DNA from: CAYMCO01 sp964388955 | GTDB taxonomy: Bacteria > Chloroflexota > Anaerolineae > Anaerolineales > E44-bin32 | Assembly: GCA_964388955.1 (NCBI GenBank) | Contig: CAYMCO010000001.1 | Coordinates: 124,001 to 188,000 of the forward strand | DNA: 64,000 nt | Direction: 5' to 3' | Shown here: piece by piece, positions 15,875 through 24,592 of the stretch | Position numbering within the stretch: position 1 is the stretch's first letter | How the letters are laid out: each line of letters begins with the position of its first letter | Made by a program: the position numbers and the translations under genes | The notes under the pieces: model-generated | The model's database searches: none | The model's input: the letters and a program-made list of their open reading frames with translations, nothing else | Told to the model about the DNA's origin: nothing

Positions 15875-18800
15875 GCGGCTCCCACGGTCTCCGACATTGT
15901 GCAATGTACGAGTTCGAGCGCCCTGACGGCGGCCAGTTGGTGATGGGCGTCAATGTTCCTCGGATCCAGCTCGACGGCTCGCTTGAGCATCTGAGCGGCC
16001 CGCGGATAGTCCTTCAAAGCCTTGAGCACGAATCCCGCTCGATAGAAGGCCTTTGCGTGGTTGGGGTTCTGGGCGATAGCCTCCCGATAGCATTCCAGCG
16101 CACGACCATGCTCGCGCCGGGCTTCGTACACTTGACCCAACTCCATGGCCACGCGGAAGTCCCCTCTGCCGAATTCACGCGCCCTGCTCATCTCGTGCAG
16201 CGCCCGGTCAAGCTGGCCCGATTTGCGACACAGCCGCCCTATCAGCAGGTGATAGGCAGTGTTTCGGTGGGCGTTGTGGATGGCCTTGGAAACGGCCTCA
16301 AGGGCATCGGCGAACCTGCCGCCGGACTCATAGGCTTCGGCCAAGGCGGCCCATATGCGGTCATCGTCCGGGTATTGGTGCCCCAGGCTCTCCAGCTCCT
16401 GGATCGCACCCTCGTGTTCGCCAGCGGAAATGAGGAGGGTGCACCGGTCGAGCTGTACCTGCAGCGGATCGGGTGAGACGTCGGCAGCTCTTGCATAGAT
16501 TTCGAGCGCGTCCGCCGTTCGACCCTCATGCTGTAAGATCTTCGCCAGTCCGAGAAGGATGACGCCCTCGTGCGGTGCGACGCGCAGCGCGCGCTGCGCC
16601 AGGTCGCGGGCAGCTTTCGCCTCCCCCCGGCCCGCGACTGCTTGCGCATAGCCGATCAACGCGACGGGGTCCTGGGGGGAAAGGGCGGTTGCACGCTCAA
16701 ATAGCCGCGCCGCGCGGTGGAAATCTCCCGATTGGAGACTCACGTTGCCGGCTTCGCTCCATAGACCGCTTTCTTCGCCGGACCGGCTGAGGATTTCCTG
16801 ATAGACGGCCAGCGCCGCGGCCGGTTGTCCCAAGTCCCGGAATGCGCGCGCCAGACCGAGCGCATATTCGTCATTTTTCGATTCGAGCTGCTGCGCATGC
16901 TGGAAGTGGGGCAGTGCGGCATCCAATTCACCCGCTTCTCGGTATAGTCGACCCAATTGGTGCTGCCATGCGGGTTCGATGGGGCAATCGGAGACCGCAG
17001 CGTTCAAGTGCTCAATCGCGTCTCGGTGGGAACCCGACTCGAAAAGATTCATCGCCAATTGATAGACTGCGTACGGGCGGAGCGTCAGATGTGACTTCGC
17101 CTCCCTTAGATGAATGCCGGCGAGCTCATGTTCTTTCTGGCGGCGAAACGCCAGCCCCAAGATGAGGGCGTGCCATCCCAAGGGTCGGTGCGGAAGGGCA
17201 TCATCACTCAGGATCTGGATGGAGCGAAGCGCCATATCCGCGCGCAAGAATCCAATGGCAAGGCCTTCGCAGGATTGGGAGTCAGGTTTCGACCGGAGAC
17301 TCGCTTCGAGGGCGGCCAAATCCTCGGGCGATGGGCGCCCAAAGCTGACCCGGAAGCGCGCCTCAAATCGGGTGACCAATCCAGCCTCCACCTTCAGCCG
17401 GCGCGCTTCCTGGAGCAGGGATCCCAACTCGCGTTGGCTTTCCCCACTCATCCCGGCGCAACCTGGCCCGTGGTGTGTCGCTTTGCAGAAGTGGGTGAAG
17501 AGCCAGTACCCGTCCGCAAGGTGCAGCTTGAGCCGAATCCAGGTGGTAGTCGATTGCTGCGAGTGCGCGCTTGTGTGCCACTCTTGGGCAATCTGCAGCG
17601 CCTGCTCCCATTCCCCGAGACCGGTCAGTGCTCCGATCAGCGCCTCGTACTCGTGGTCTGTCACCGGCGAGGCCGCCAGACAGTAGGTGATCGCCTCTTT
17701 GGCCGCCCGATCGTCGCCCGTCTCCAGGGCGAGGGATGCGAGCATTGAGGCGGCGATCGAGGGCGAATCCCCCTGCCTGTTCACCTTCTGCAGAATGCGG
17801 ATGCTCTCCCCGGGCTTTCCCAAACGTGAGCATGCATCCGCCAAAGCGACGAGGACATCGACGTCATGGGGCTGGATCCGCACGGCCTTCTTGAGGATGT
17901 CCAATGCGGCTTCCCCCGTGCCGTGTGCGAGGGTGACGAGGCCGGCCTGCTTTGCGATTTCTGCGTGATCTGGAAATCGACTGTGCGCCCGATGGTACAG
18001 GTCCAGAGCGGCCAACCCGCGACCATCGCTGAGCAAGGCCTTGGCCAAGGCGAGGTATGCTTCGGGCTCTGTGGGGAATGCCTCAATCGCATCCCGCAGG
18101 CGCTGGATGCTCCGGTCGCGTTCACCTTTCTCCCACAAGGCCCGAGCCGCCGCAAGCCAGGGATCAGGCCGATCGGGCATGATTTCCGCCAGCCTACTCC
18201 AGGCGAGGAATGCGTGTTCCCAATCCCCAAGTGATTCGCTCAGGGAGGCCCATTTCTCTAGACGGGCGGCATCGTTCGGCCGCTGATTCGCCGCCCGGCG
18301 GAGGACAAGCGAAGCAGCCTGAGGTTGGTCGGCTTTCAACAGCAGCCCGGCAGCTTCGTCCAGGAGGTCGGGGTCGTGTCGGGCGGCAAACACCGCTTCT
18401 GCCAACGCCCTGCGGGCAAGCCCTTCGTCTTCACAGTCGATGCCCATCTCGGCGAGCCTGAGCCAAACCCTTGGCTCCCCAGACTCTCTGGTGATCAGCC
18501 CCTGTAGGAACCCGATGGCTCGGGAGCAGTTGCCTGAATTCCTTGCGTTTGCGCGGAGTTGGCGGAATGCCCCTTCGTGGGACGGATCGATTTCCAGCGC
18601 CAACTCGGCCGCAGCCAAGCCGGCCTCCGCATCCCCGAGCGCGCAGTGGACTTTGGACAACTGAGCCAGGAATTGCGGATCGGCTGCGCCCTGCTCAAAG
18701 GCAGCCTCCAAGACTTCCTTCGCCTTCTGTGGGTCGCCCAAGCTCAACGCGGTTTGGGCGTATCCGATGCTGGCGAGACGGAACCGGTCCGGATCTCCCT

Positions 18801-21027
18801 GCTGCTCCTGCTGGAGACAGCGCAGGAAGTTGGTCTGCGCCCTCTCCGCATCGCCTGCGACGAGCCGCGCCTCCCCCAGCCAGTAATCGACGTCCATGTT
18901 GGCCGGATCCAATTCCTTCGCCTTGGCCAGGGCGCGGAATGCCGCCTCCAGCGCACCTTCTTGGCCCCGCTGGGCGGCTTGAGTGGCCAATCGACCTACC
19001 AGGAGCGGCTCATCCGGTGGAAGGCGGTCGAGCACCGGATTGATCAGGGCCCAAGCCGCCTGTCCGTCCCCACCTTGCTCGAGGGCGGTGGCGAGCAGCC
19101 TGCGAACCGCCAGATTCAGGGGCTGGAGGTCAAGCGCACGCCTGAGGATGTTGACCGCCTGGTCGCTGTGCCCCAACTGAAGCGAGAGACTGGCCCGCTG
19201 CTGCAGCCAATCGGCGCGTGAGCAGCCCATGGGAGCAGCGGTTTCGCAAGCCGCCAGGGCTTCGCTCAACCGGCCCGCTTGCTCCAGTAATTCCGCGTAG
19301 GCCATGCGGATGCCATCGCTGTCTGGCGCGGCCTGAACCGCCGCCGCCAGGGTCTCTATCCCGGCCGCGCCCTGTCCTGACTGGCTGTACAAACCGGCCA
19401 GGGCGATCCAGACTTCGGGGGAGGCGGGAGAAGAGTCGGTGACCTGACGAAGAAAGCCGATCGCCGCTTCACGCTCTCCCTGCGCAGCCATCATCTTCCC
19501 CCTGAGGATCTGTTTCAGGAGGGAAGGGGGGTCGGAATCGGGCATGCGATCCAAGGCTTGCTTGGCGACCTCTATCTCCCCGGCGCCCAATGCGCATTCG
19601 AGAAGGTCTCCAAGCGAGGAGGCATCCTGCCCTGCAACGCACTCCCAGATGGGAAGCGCCTCGGCAAGGCGCCCCAGGGTGACAAGCGCTTGGGCGAGGA
19701 GCCTCTGCCCGCGAATGGCCCCTGGAGCCAATGAGACTGCAAGCCTGGCATGCAGAACCGCACTCTCCGGATCTCCCCAATCCAATAGTCCCCGGGCAAG
19801 ATCCAGCCTGACCTCAGCGGAATGGCCCCACACGCGGGCGTGTGTGGCCATCGTCTTCACAATCGCATTTGGATCCCCCAATTCGTATGCAGCCCGCAGC
19901 AGAGTCTCGGTCCAAAGCGGTCCGCGCAAGGCAATCTTTCCCCGGCAATCGAGCAGCCGCGCCAACAGGCCTCTCGCCTTGTCTCGGGACCCCTGCCGAA
20001 GGTAGGAATGTAGCCTCGCAAGATCCTCCGGAAGCCCTCTTCCTGCCCCAGAGAGCAGGGCTTGTGCCGCAGCGACATCGCCGGCAAGCATGCATGTCAG
20101 CGCCAACTTTGCCCGCAGCCAGGGGGAGGGGGGATCCGCTTTCATCGCCTGAACGGCGGCCCGTGCCAGGTCCGGATCGCCCTGTTCCCTGGCCAGCGCC
20201 GCAGCCTGCTCCGCCATGAACTGCCGGAGCTGGCCCGCCTGCCGGGTTGCCTGGTCCAACGAGAATTGAGCGGATTCGAGGTCGCCGGTTGCGGCTTGTT
20301 TGGCGGAGATCAGCAGCAGCAGTTCTGGGTCTTCGAAGATGCTGCGCGTCTTGGGCAGTTCGCTGGACGCGGGTTGCCGGGAGGAAAGCGCACGGGCCAA
20401 CGGCTGTTCACCCATCTCGTGGAGCGTGCCCAAGGCTCGGGCCTCGAGCACAGGAGGAAGATGCGGCCATTCATCGGCAGCCTCGTGCAATTCCCCATTC
20501 GCCAGCAAACTGTTGGCGATGAGCAGCAATCCTGCGGGGTCTTCCCAAGCCGCGATCTGTTTCATCAAGGCCGTCCGGTCCTGAATGACCGGCCAAGCGC
20601 ATGCCAATGGAGATCGCCAACGCTCTGGGTCGGATCTGAGACGATCGATCAACCATGAGGATTCGGGACGCGCGTGCAGCTCGCGTGCGATCCCCAGCGC
20701 GATGAGCTGAACTTCCTCGAGATCCCAATCCGTCCCGCGCTTGGGTTCAATCCCCGACCAGAAGGCATCCACACGCTCCGCCATGTCCGATGGCAGATCA
20801 GCGAGATCCAGCTCCTCCGGTTGGTCAATCGACAACAGGGCCAGGCCGATCTGGGCCGGCGTGATGGGCGATGCCAGCCTCAGCGAAGAGATCCGATGGC
20901 GGAAGGCTCCATCCTTGAGCGCGTCCCATGCCTCGGGAACCCGCAGGATGCGCGCCAGTGTCTGGGGAGCTTCGGCGGGGGGAAGCCATTCCCTGAGTGC
21001 TGCCAGGGCCTCCAAGTCGTGTCCCAT
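15871..21027 (-). CDS. giant tetratricopeptide repeat protein
   Basis: 1718 residues made almost wholly of TPR units, from about residue 230 to the end. Typical units read PEAYLALAKALLSDGR, DRIWAALAEAYESGG and AKAFYRAGFVLKALKDYPRAAQMLKRAVELDP. The first 230 residues are helical but less repeat-like (an open EALAALREWLPPAEAP section). No signal peptide, membrane segment or catalytic motif was found, so it should form a long cytoplasmic superhelix for protein binding. Its stop overlaps the start of the TPR/protease gene, so the two proteins are made together and probably bind each other. The gene starts 13 bases after the small membrane protein gene. Confidence 0.92.
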   Translation of the reverse strand: MGHDLEALAALREWLPPAEAPQTLARILRVPEAWDALKDGAFRHRISSLRLASPITPAQIGLALLSIDQPEELDLADLPSDMAERVDAFWSGIEPKRGTDWDLEEVQLIALGIARELHARPESSWLIDRLRSDPERWRSPLACAWPVIQDRTALMKQIAAWEDPAGLLLIANSLLANGELHEAADEWPHLPPVLEARALGTLHEMGEQPLARALSSRQPASSELPKTRSIFEDPELLLLISAKQAATGDLESAQFSLDQATRQAGQLRQFMAEQAAALAREQGDPDLARAAVQAMKADPPSPWLRAKLALTCMLAGDVAAAQALLSGAGRGLPEDLARLHSYLRQGSRDKARGLLARLLDCRGKIALRGPLWTETLLRAAYELGDPNAIVKTMATHARVWGHSAEVRLDLARGLLDWGDPESAVLHARLAVSLAPGAIRGQRLLAQALVTLGRLAEALPIWECVAGQDASSLGDLLECALGAGEIEVAKQALDRMPDSDPPSLLKQILRGKMMAAQGEREAAIGFLRQVTDSSPASPEVWIALAGLYSQSGQGAAGIETLAAAVQAAPDSDGIRMAYAELLEQAGRLSEALAACETAAPMGCSRADWLQQRASLSLQLGHSDQAVNILRRALDLQPLNLAVRRLLATALEQGGDGQAAWALINPVLDRLPPDEPLLVGRLATQAAQRGQEGALEAAFRALAKAKELDPANMDVDYWLGEARLVAGDAERAQTNFLRCLQQEQQGDPDRFRLASIGYAQTALSLGDPQKAKEVLEAAFEQGAADPQFLAQLSKVHCALGDAEAGLAAAELALEIDPSHEGAFRQLRANARNSGNCSRAIGFLQGLITRESGEPRVWLRLAEMGIDCEDEGLARRALAEAVFAARHDPDLLDEAAGLLLKADQPQAASLVLRRAANQRPNDAARLEKWASLSESLGDWEHAFLAWSRLAEIMPDRPDPWLAAARALWEKGERDRSIQRLRDAIEAFPTEPEAYLALAKALLSDGRGLAALDLYHRAHSRFPDHAEIAKQAGLVTLAHGTGEAALDILKKAVRIQPHDVDVLVALADACSRLGKPGESIRILQKVNRQGDSPSIAASMLASLALETGDDRAAKEAITYCLAASPVTDHEYEALIGALTGLGEWEQALQIAQEWHTSAHSQQSTTTWIRLKLHLADGYWLFTHFCKATHHGPGCAGMSGESQRELGSLLQEARRLKVEAGLVTRFEARFRVSFGRPSPEDLAALEASLRSKPDSQSCEGLAIGFLRADMALRSIQILSDDALPHRPLGWHALILGLAFRRQKEHELAGIHLREAKSHLTLRPYAVYQLAMNLFESGSHRDAIEHLNAAVSDCPIEPAWQHQLGRLYREAGELDAALPHFQHAQQLESKNDEYALGLARAFRDLGQPAAALAVYQEILSRSGEESGLWSEAGNVSLQSGDFHRAARLFERATALSPQDPVALIGYAQAVAGRGEAKAARDLAQRALRVAPHEGVILLGLAKILQHEGRTADALEIYARAADVSPDPLQVQLDRCTLLISAGEHEGAIQELESLGHQYPDDDRIWAALAEAYESGGRFADALEAVSKAIHNAHRNTAYHLLIGRLCRKSGQLDRALHEMSRAREFGRGDFRVAMELGQVYEARREHGRALECYREAIAQNPNHAKAFYRAGFVLKALKDYPRAAQMLKRAVELDPRNIDAHHQLAAVRALELVHCTMSETVGAA

Positions 21028-21040
21028 GCTGGGGCCCTAC

Positions 21041-21376
21041 TTAGACGCTTGCCCAGGCAATCTGTTCGACAATCCAGTAAGCGCCGGCAATCATCAGCAG
21101 GCCAAGCATGATCAGGAAAACGCCGATCCCGCTGGCCGTGCGCACAAGGGAATTAATCGCCGAGACCAATTGTGAGGTGCTCGACACCAGCGTGCCGAGC
21201 TCCTCCGCCAAGCCCTTCTGGCCTAGGCGGGCCGTATGAGTCGCCAGGGCTCGGATCTCCTTCGAGTAGCCCCGGTTGATGAGGACGAACGCGCCCAGGA
21301 CCAGGCAGAGGCAACCCAGGAGGAATACTGTCGCCGCGATGATGATCTGCATATCCTGATAGCCGAAAGGAATCAT
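21041..21376 (-). CDS. small two-helix membrane protein, first gene behind the sigma-54 promoter
   Basis: 111 residues from the ATG at 21376, with a strong AGAGGAGG ribosome site six bases upstream. Two membrane segments (about 10-32, IIIAATVFLLGCLCLVLGAFVLI, and 84-107, GVFLIMLGLLMIAGAYWIV) flank a helical, Ser/Thr-rich loop of about 50 residues (ALATHTARLGQKGLAEELG). Its function was not recognised. As the first gene of the TPR-protease operon it could anchor the TPR complex to the membrane; that is inference. Confidence 0.78.
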   Translation of the reverse strand: MIPFGYQDMQIIIAATVFLLGCLCLVLGAFVLINRGYSKEIRALATHTARLGQKGLAEELGTLVSSTSQLVSAINSLVRTASGIGVFLIMLGLLMIAGAYWIVEQIAWASV

Positions 21377-21413
21377 CAAAAGCCTCCTCTAATCATGACT
21401 TCGAGGCTTCTGA

Positions 21414-21429
21414 TGCAAGATCTATGCCG
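21414..21429 (-). promoter_or_regulatory. sigma-54 (-24/-12) promoter of the TPR-protease operon
   Basis: On the minus strand: CGGCATAGATCTTGCA. Aligned to TGGCACG-N4-TTGCW it has the invariant GG (21428-21427) and GC (21416-21415) with exactly ten bases between, plus the full GGCA and TTGCA blocks. It lies nine bases after the stop of the NtrC-type regulator. The predicted start is near 21403, leaving a leader of about 27 bases with a strong ribosome site. Confidence 0.7.
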
Positions 21430-21437
21430 ATAAGCGG

Positions 21438-22613
21438 TTATGCGCCTGCTTGCTGGAACTCCGGAGCGAGGTGAGAGAGGTCCAGTTCATCGTCGTCGCA
21501 GAAAAGCATGGCGCGCTCGATGACATGACGAAGTTCGCGAATGTTGCCGGGCCAATCATGGGCTTTGAGCGCGTTGATCGCCCGAGGCGTGATACCTGAG
21601 ACCATGTTGCCCGTGCGCTGGTTGATCTGCCGAATGAAAGAGCCGACGAGCGCCGGGATGTCCTCCTTGCGTTCACGCAAGGGCGGCAGGTGCAGGTCCA
21701 CCACCTTGAGACGGTAGTAGAGATCCTCCCGGAACTTACCGTCGCCGATCAAAGATGGGATGTCCCGGTTCGAAGCTGCCAGGATTTGGATGTCGACATC
21801 GATCTCCTTGACGCCCCCCACTCGCCGGAAGCGCCGTTCGTCCAAGACGCGCAACAGCTTCGCCTGCATGCTGAGATGCGTGGAAGCGATTTCGTCCAGG
21901 AAAAGGATCCCACCATCGGCGATCTCAATCAGGCCGGGCTTCCTCTTCTGGGCGCCGGTGAATGCGCCCGCCTCGTGGCCGAATAGCTCGGACTCGATCA
22001 TTGTCTCGGGCAGCGCGGGGCAGTTGATGGCGATGAATGGCGCCTCCTGCCGGGGTCCCATGCCCCGGATCTCCTGTGCGAGGATTTCCTTCCCGGTGCC
22101 GGTTTCTCCTGTGATCAACACGGAGACGGAGGCGGAGGCGGCCCGCTGGGCCTCCTGCATCACACGCCGCATGGCGGCGGTCCTCCCGACCACCATCTCG
22201 ACAGGCTCGCCAGCCGTGCGGCGCATCAGCGCCAGTTCCCGGCGCATGGCGACGATCTCGTCCCCGCGCTCCACCGCCCCCAGAAGCCGTTCGAGATCGA
22301 TGGGCTTTTGGATCAGATCCTGAGCCCCTTTCTTCATCGCCTCCACCGCCATTTCGACCTCGGCAAAGGCGGTGATCAGCAGGACGGGCGGCCGCGGGTT
22401 TTCAAGGCTCAGCCGATCCAGCAAGGACAGGCCAGAACCGTCTGGGAGCATCACATCCAGGACGACAATGTCCGCCGCGCCCTCATCGATGACCTTATGC
22501 GCGGTTTCCAGGTCACCGGCCTCGACCGCCTCATATCCCGCATCTCGCAAAGCTTCGGCGATGAATTCGCGGGCGGTATCCTCGTCGTCGACGATCAAGA
22601 CTGTGGCCGTCAT
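21438..22613 (-). CDS. NtrC-family sigma-54 activator without DNA-binding domain
   Basis: 391 residues. The receiver domain (1-120) has its phospho-acceptor at D53 in VVLDVMLPDGS and K103 in IQKPID. The AAA+ domain (about 139-370) has Walker A GETGTGKE (169-176), the sigma-54 contact loop GAFTGA (216-221), Walker B GGILFLDEIA and the arginine finger region FREDLYYRL. It ends at LSHLAPEFQQAGA, right after the AAA+ lid, so the Fis-type helix-turn-helix found in NtrC (usually another 50-80 residues) is absent. It should act from solution on sigma-54 polymerase, as in FlgR of Helicobacter. Its cognate kinase is the next gene upstream, nine bases away. Confidence 0.94.
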   Translation of the reverse strand: MTATVLIVDDEDTAREFIAEALRDAGYEAVEAGDLETAHKVIDEGAADIVVLDVMLPDGSGLSLLDRLSLENPRPPVLLITAFAEVEMAVEAMKKGAQDLIQKPIDLERLLGAVERGDEIVAMRRELALMRRTAGEPVEMVVGRTAAMRRVMQEAQRAASASVSVLITGETGTGKEILAQEIRGMGPRQEAPFIAINCPALPETMIESELFGHEAGAFTGAQKRKPGLIEIADGGILFLDEIASTHLSMQAKLLRVLDERRFRRVGGVKEIDVDIQILAASNRDIPSLIGDGKFREDLYYRLKVVDLHLPPLRERKEDIPALVGSFIRQINQRTGNMVSGITPRAINALKAHDWPGNIRELRHVIERAMLFCDDDELDLSHLAPEFQQAGA

Positions 22614-22622
22614 ACAACCTTT

Positions 22623-24590
22623 CTATGCCCTTGTCTGGGCTGCCGGCACCCTGAGGGTGAACACTGTGCCGGCGTCGGGATAGCTCTTTACCAGGATGAC
22701 GCCTTTGTGCGCGGCCAGAATACGCCGGGCGATGGCAAGCCCCAGCCCCGTGCCCTCCTTCTTGGTCGTGAAGAAGGGGTCGAAAATGCGCTGCAGCACC
22801 GACTCAGGAATCCCCGGGCCGGTATCGGCGATCTTCAGGTCAACCATTTCCCCGTGGCCGTTCGTCGATGGTTCCAGTGAGATCGAGAGCGTACCACCGT
22901 CTTGCATCGCCTGCAAGGCGTTGGTGATGATATTGACGACGACCTGCTCGAAGGTGCGGGGATCGATGAGCGCCGGCGGCGTCTCGGGGTCAAAGGAGGT
23001 GTAGCTCTCCACACCCGAGCGTTCCAGCCTGGGCCGCCAGCGGGCCAGCAATCGCTCGATGAGGCCGGACAGCTGCATGGGCACCATCTTGAGTTCCAGG
23101 GGGCGCGAGAAGAAGAGCACATCACCCATGAGTTGATCCAGGCGTACGCATTCCTTGCGCACCCGCAGGAGAGATTCGTAGAGAGGGTGATCCTTCCCCA
23201 ACCTTGAGCTCACCAATTGCACCCCGGTGCTGATATTGTTGATGGGGTTGCGCACCTGGTGCGCGAAGATGGCGGCCACTTCACCCAGCAGGGCCCGCTG
23301 AGCCAGTTGCTCGCTCTGGTCTTCGATGGCCTTGCGCTCAGATTGATCCGTAAGCGTCACGATGAGGCGCATTTCGCCGCGGACATCGCTCGGTGTCGCC
23401 CGCAGCCGAATCGGGAGAGCGGATCCATCCCGCCGATGGATGGTCAGTCTGGCGCGTTCAGCGGGGCGCTCATGACCCAGCGCATCCAGAAGGGTGGCCA
23501 TGGCATCATCCGGACCCACGAGCACATCCTTGACCGCCAGGCCATCGAGTTCCCCAGGCTGGTAACCGAGCAGGTCCGTCGCGGCGGGGTTGCCCCACAG
23601 GACGGCCAGATCCTGATCCAAAGTCAACACCGGCTCACTGATCGAATCAGAAAACTCCCCGTATTCCTGTTGAACCCCCTCGAGCTCATCCTCCAGGTGG
23701 CGGACGGTCTCGAGAATTCCCTGCACCTGCAGATTGGCGTGAATCAGACTGGAGATGATTTCCAGCAGGGAAGCCGCGTCCCGGGGGACTCGCTCGCGCT
23801 CCCGCCAGCCGGCAATCAGTATGCCGGTCCATGCTCCGGGCCGACCGATCGAGATCGTCCGCAGCACGGCAAGATCCGCCGCCCGCGCCGCGCGGTGCAG
23901 ATTGGGCGAGGGACGCTGTCCCACGACCCATTCATCGGAAGGGGCTTGGGATTCGATCTCGGAGGCGGGAAGGGTGGGGGGGAAGGCATCCGGCAGATCG
24001 CCGACCCGAACATATACGGGCCTGTCCGGCGCAGCTCGATACAAGCCGATCACGTCCGCCAAGAGCAAGCGCCGGGCTTCGTGCAGGCTGGGATCCAGTT
24101 CCAGGCCGTCGTGCAGTACAGACCGGGTGAGCCGGGAAAGCCCGGACAGGCGGATGGCTTCCGCCTGCAGCTTCTCCTCGGCTTGGAGCCGCTCGGTCAG
24201 CGGCCGGATACGCACGATGAAGGGGCTGCCTTGCGATCCGGAGGCCCGCACCCGGAGATCTACCAGGGTAATGGCGCCGTCTCGACGCCGCATGGGCACC
24301 TCCAGCAGTTGGCGCTCGCGGCGCTGCCATGAGCCAAGGATCTGGCCCAGCGCGTCTTCGCCGGTGCGATCCGGAAAGAGGGTGAAAGGCGATAGATCGC
24401 TGACATCGCTTCTGGCGTAGCCGGATAGCAGAAGGAACGCGTGGTTGCACGTCAAGATTTCGGTCGCGTCTGCGCTGACCACCAGCACGGCGGTATCCAG
24501 CGAATCGATGAAGACTTGGAAGAGCTCACGGTAGGGGCCGGATGGGAAGACACGGGTGAGCAGCGATTTTGGGAACGGATTGTGGCGCAA
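22623..24590 (-). CDS. PAS-domain sensor histidine kinase (NtrB-like)
   Basis: 655 residues with no membrane segment, so a cytoplasmic sensor. Order: PAS (about 24-130, ILTCNHAFLLLSGYARSDV), a GAF-like or linker section (150-300), a second PAS (308-420, LWGNPAATDLLGYQPGELDG), the HisKA dimerisation helix with phospho-acceptor H444 in IFAHQVRNPINN, and the HATPase domain with NIITNALQAMQDGG, DTGPGIPE and GTGLGLAIARRIL. It is expected to phosphorylate D53 of the response regulator downstream. It starts two bases after the rpoN stop, so rpoN, kinase and regulator form one transcription unit. Confidence 0.94.
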   Translation of the reverse strand: MRHNPFPKSLLTRVFPSGPYRELFQVFIDSLDTAVLVVSADATEILTCNHAFLLLSGYARSDVSDLSPFTLFPDRTGEDALGQILGSWQRRERQLLEVPMRRRDGAITLVDLRVRASGSQGSPFIVRIRPLTERLQAEEKLQAEAIRLSGLSRLTRSVLHDGLELDPSLHEARRLLLADVIGLYRAAPDRPVYVRVGDLPDAFPPTLPASEIESQAPSDEWVVGQRPSPNLHRAARAADLAVLRTISIGRPGAWTGILIAGWRERERVPRDAASLLEIISSLIHANLQVQGILETVRHLEDELEGVQQEYGEFSDSISEPVLTLDQDLAVLWGNPAATDLLGYQPGELDGLAVKDVLVGPDDAMATLLDALGHERPAERARLTIHRRDGSALPIRLRATPSDVRGEMRLIVTLTDQSERKAIEDQSEQLAQRALLGEVAAIFAHQVRNPINNISTGVQLVSSRLGKDHPLYESLLRVRKECVRLDQLMGDVLFFSRPLELKMVPMQLSGLIERLLARWRPRLERSGVESYTSFDPETPPALIDPRTFEQVVVNIITNALQAMQDGGTLSISLEPSTNGHGEMVDLKIADTGPGIPESVLQRIFDPFFTTKKEGTGLGLAIARRILAAHKGVILVKSYPDAGTVFTLRVPAAQTRA

Positions 24591-24592
24591 GG

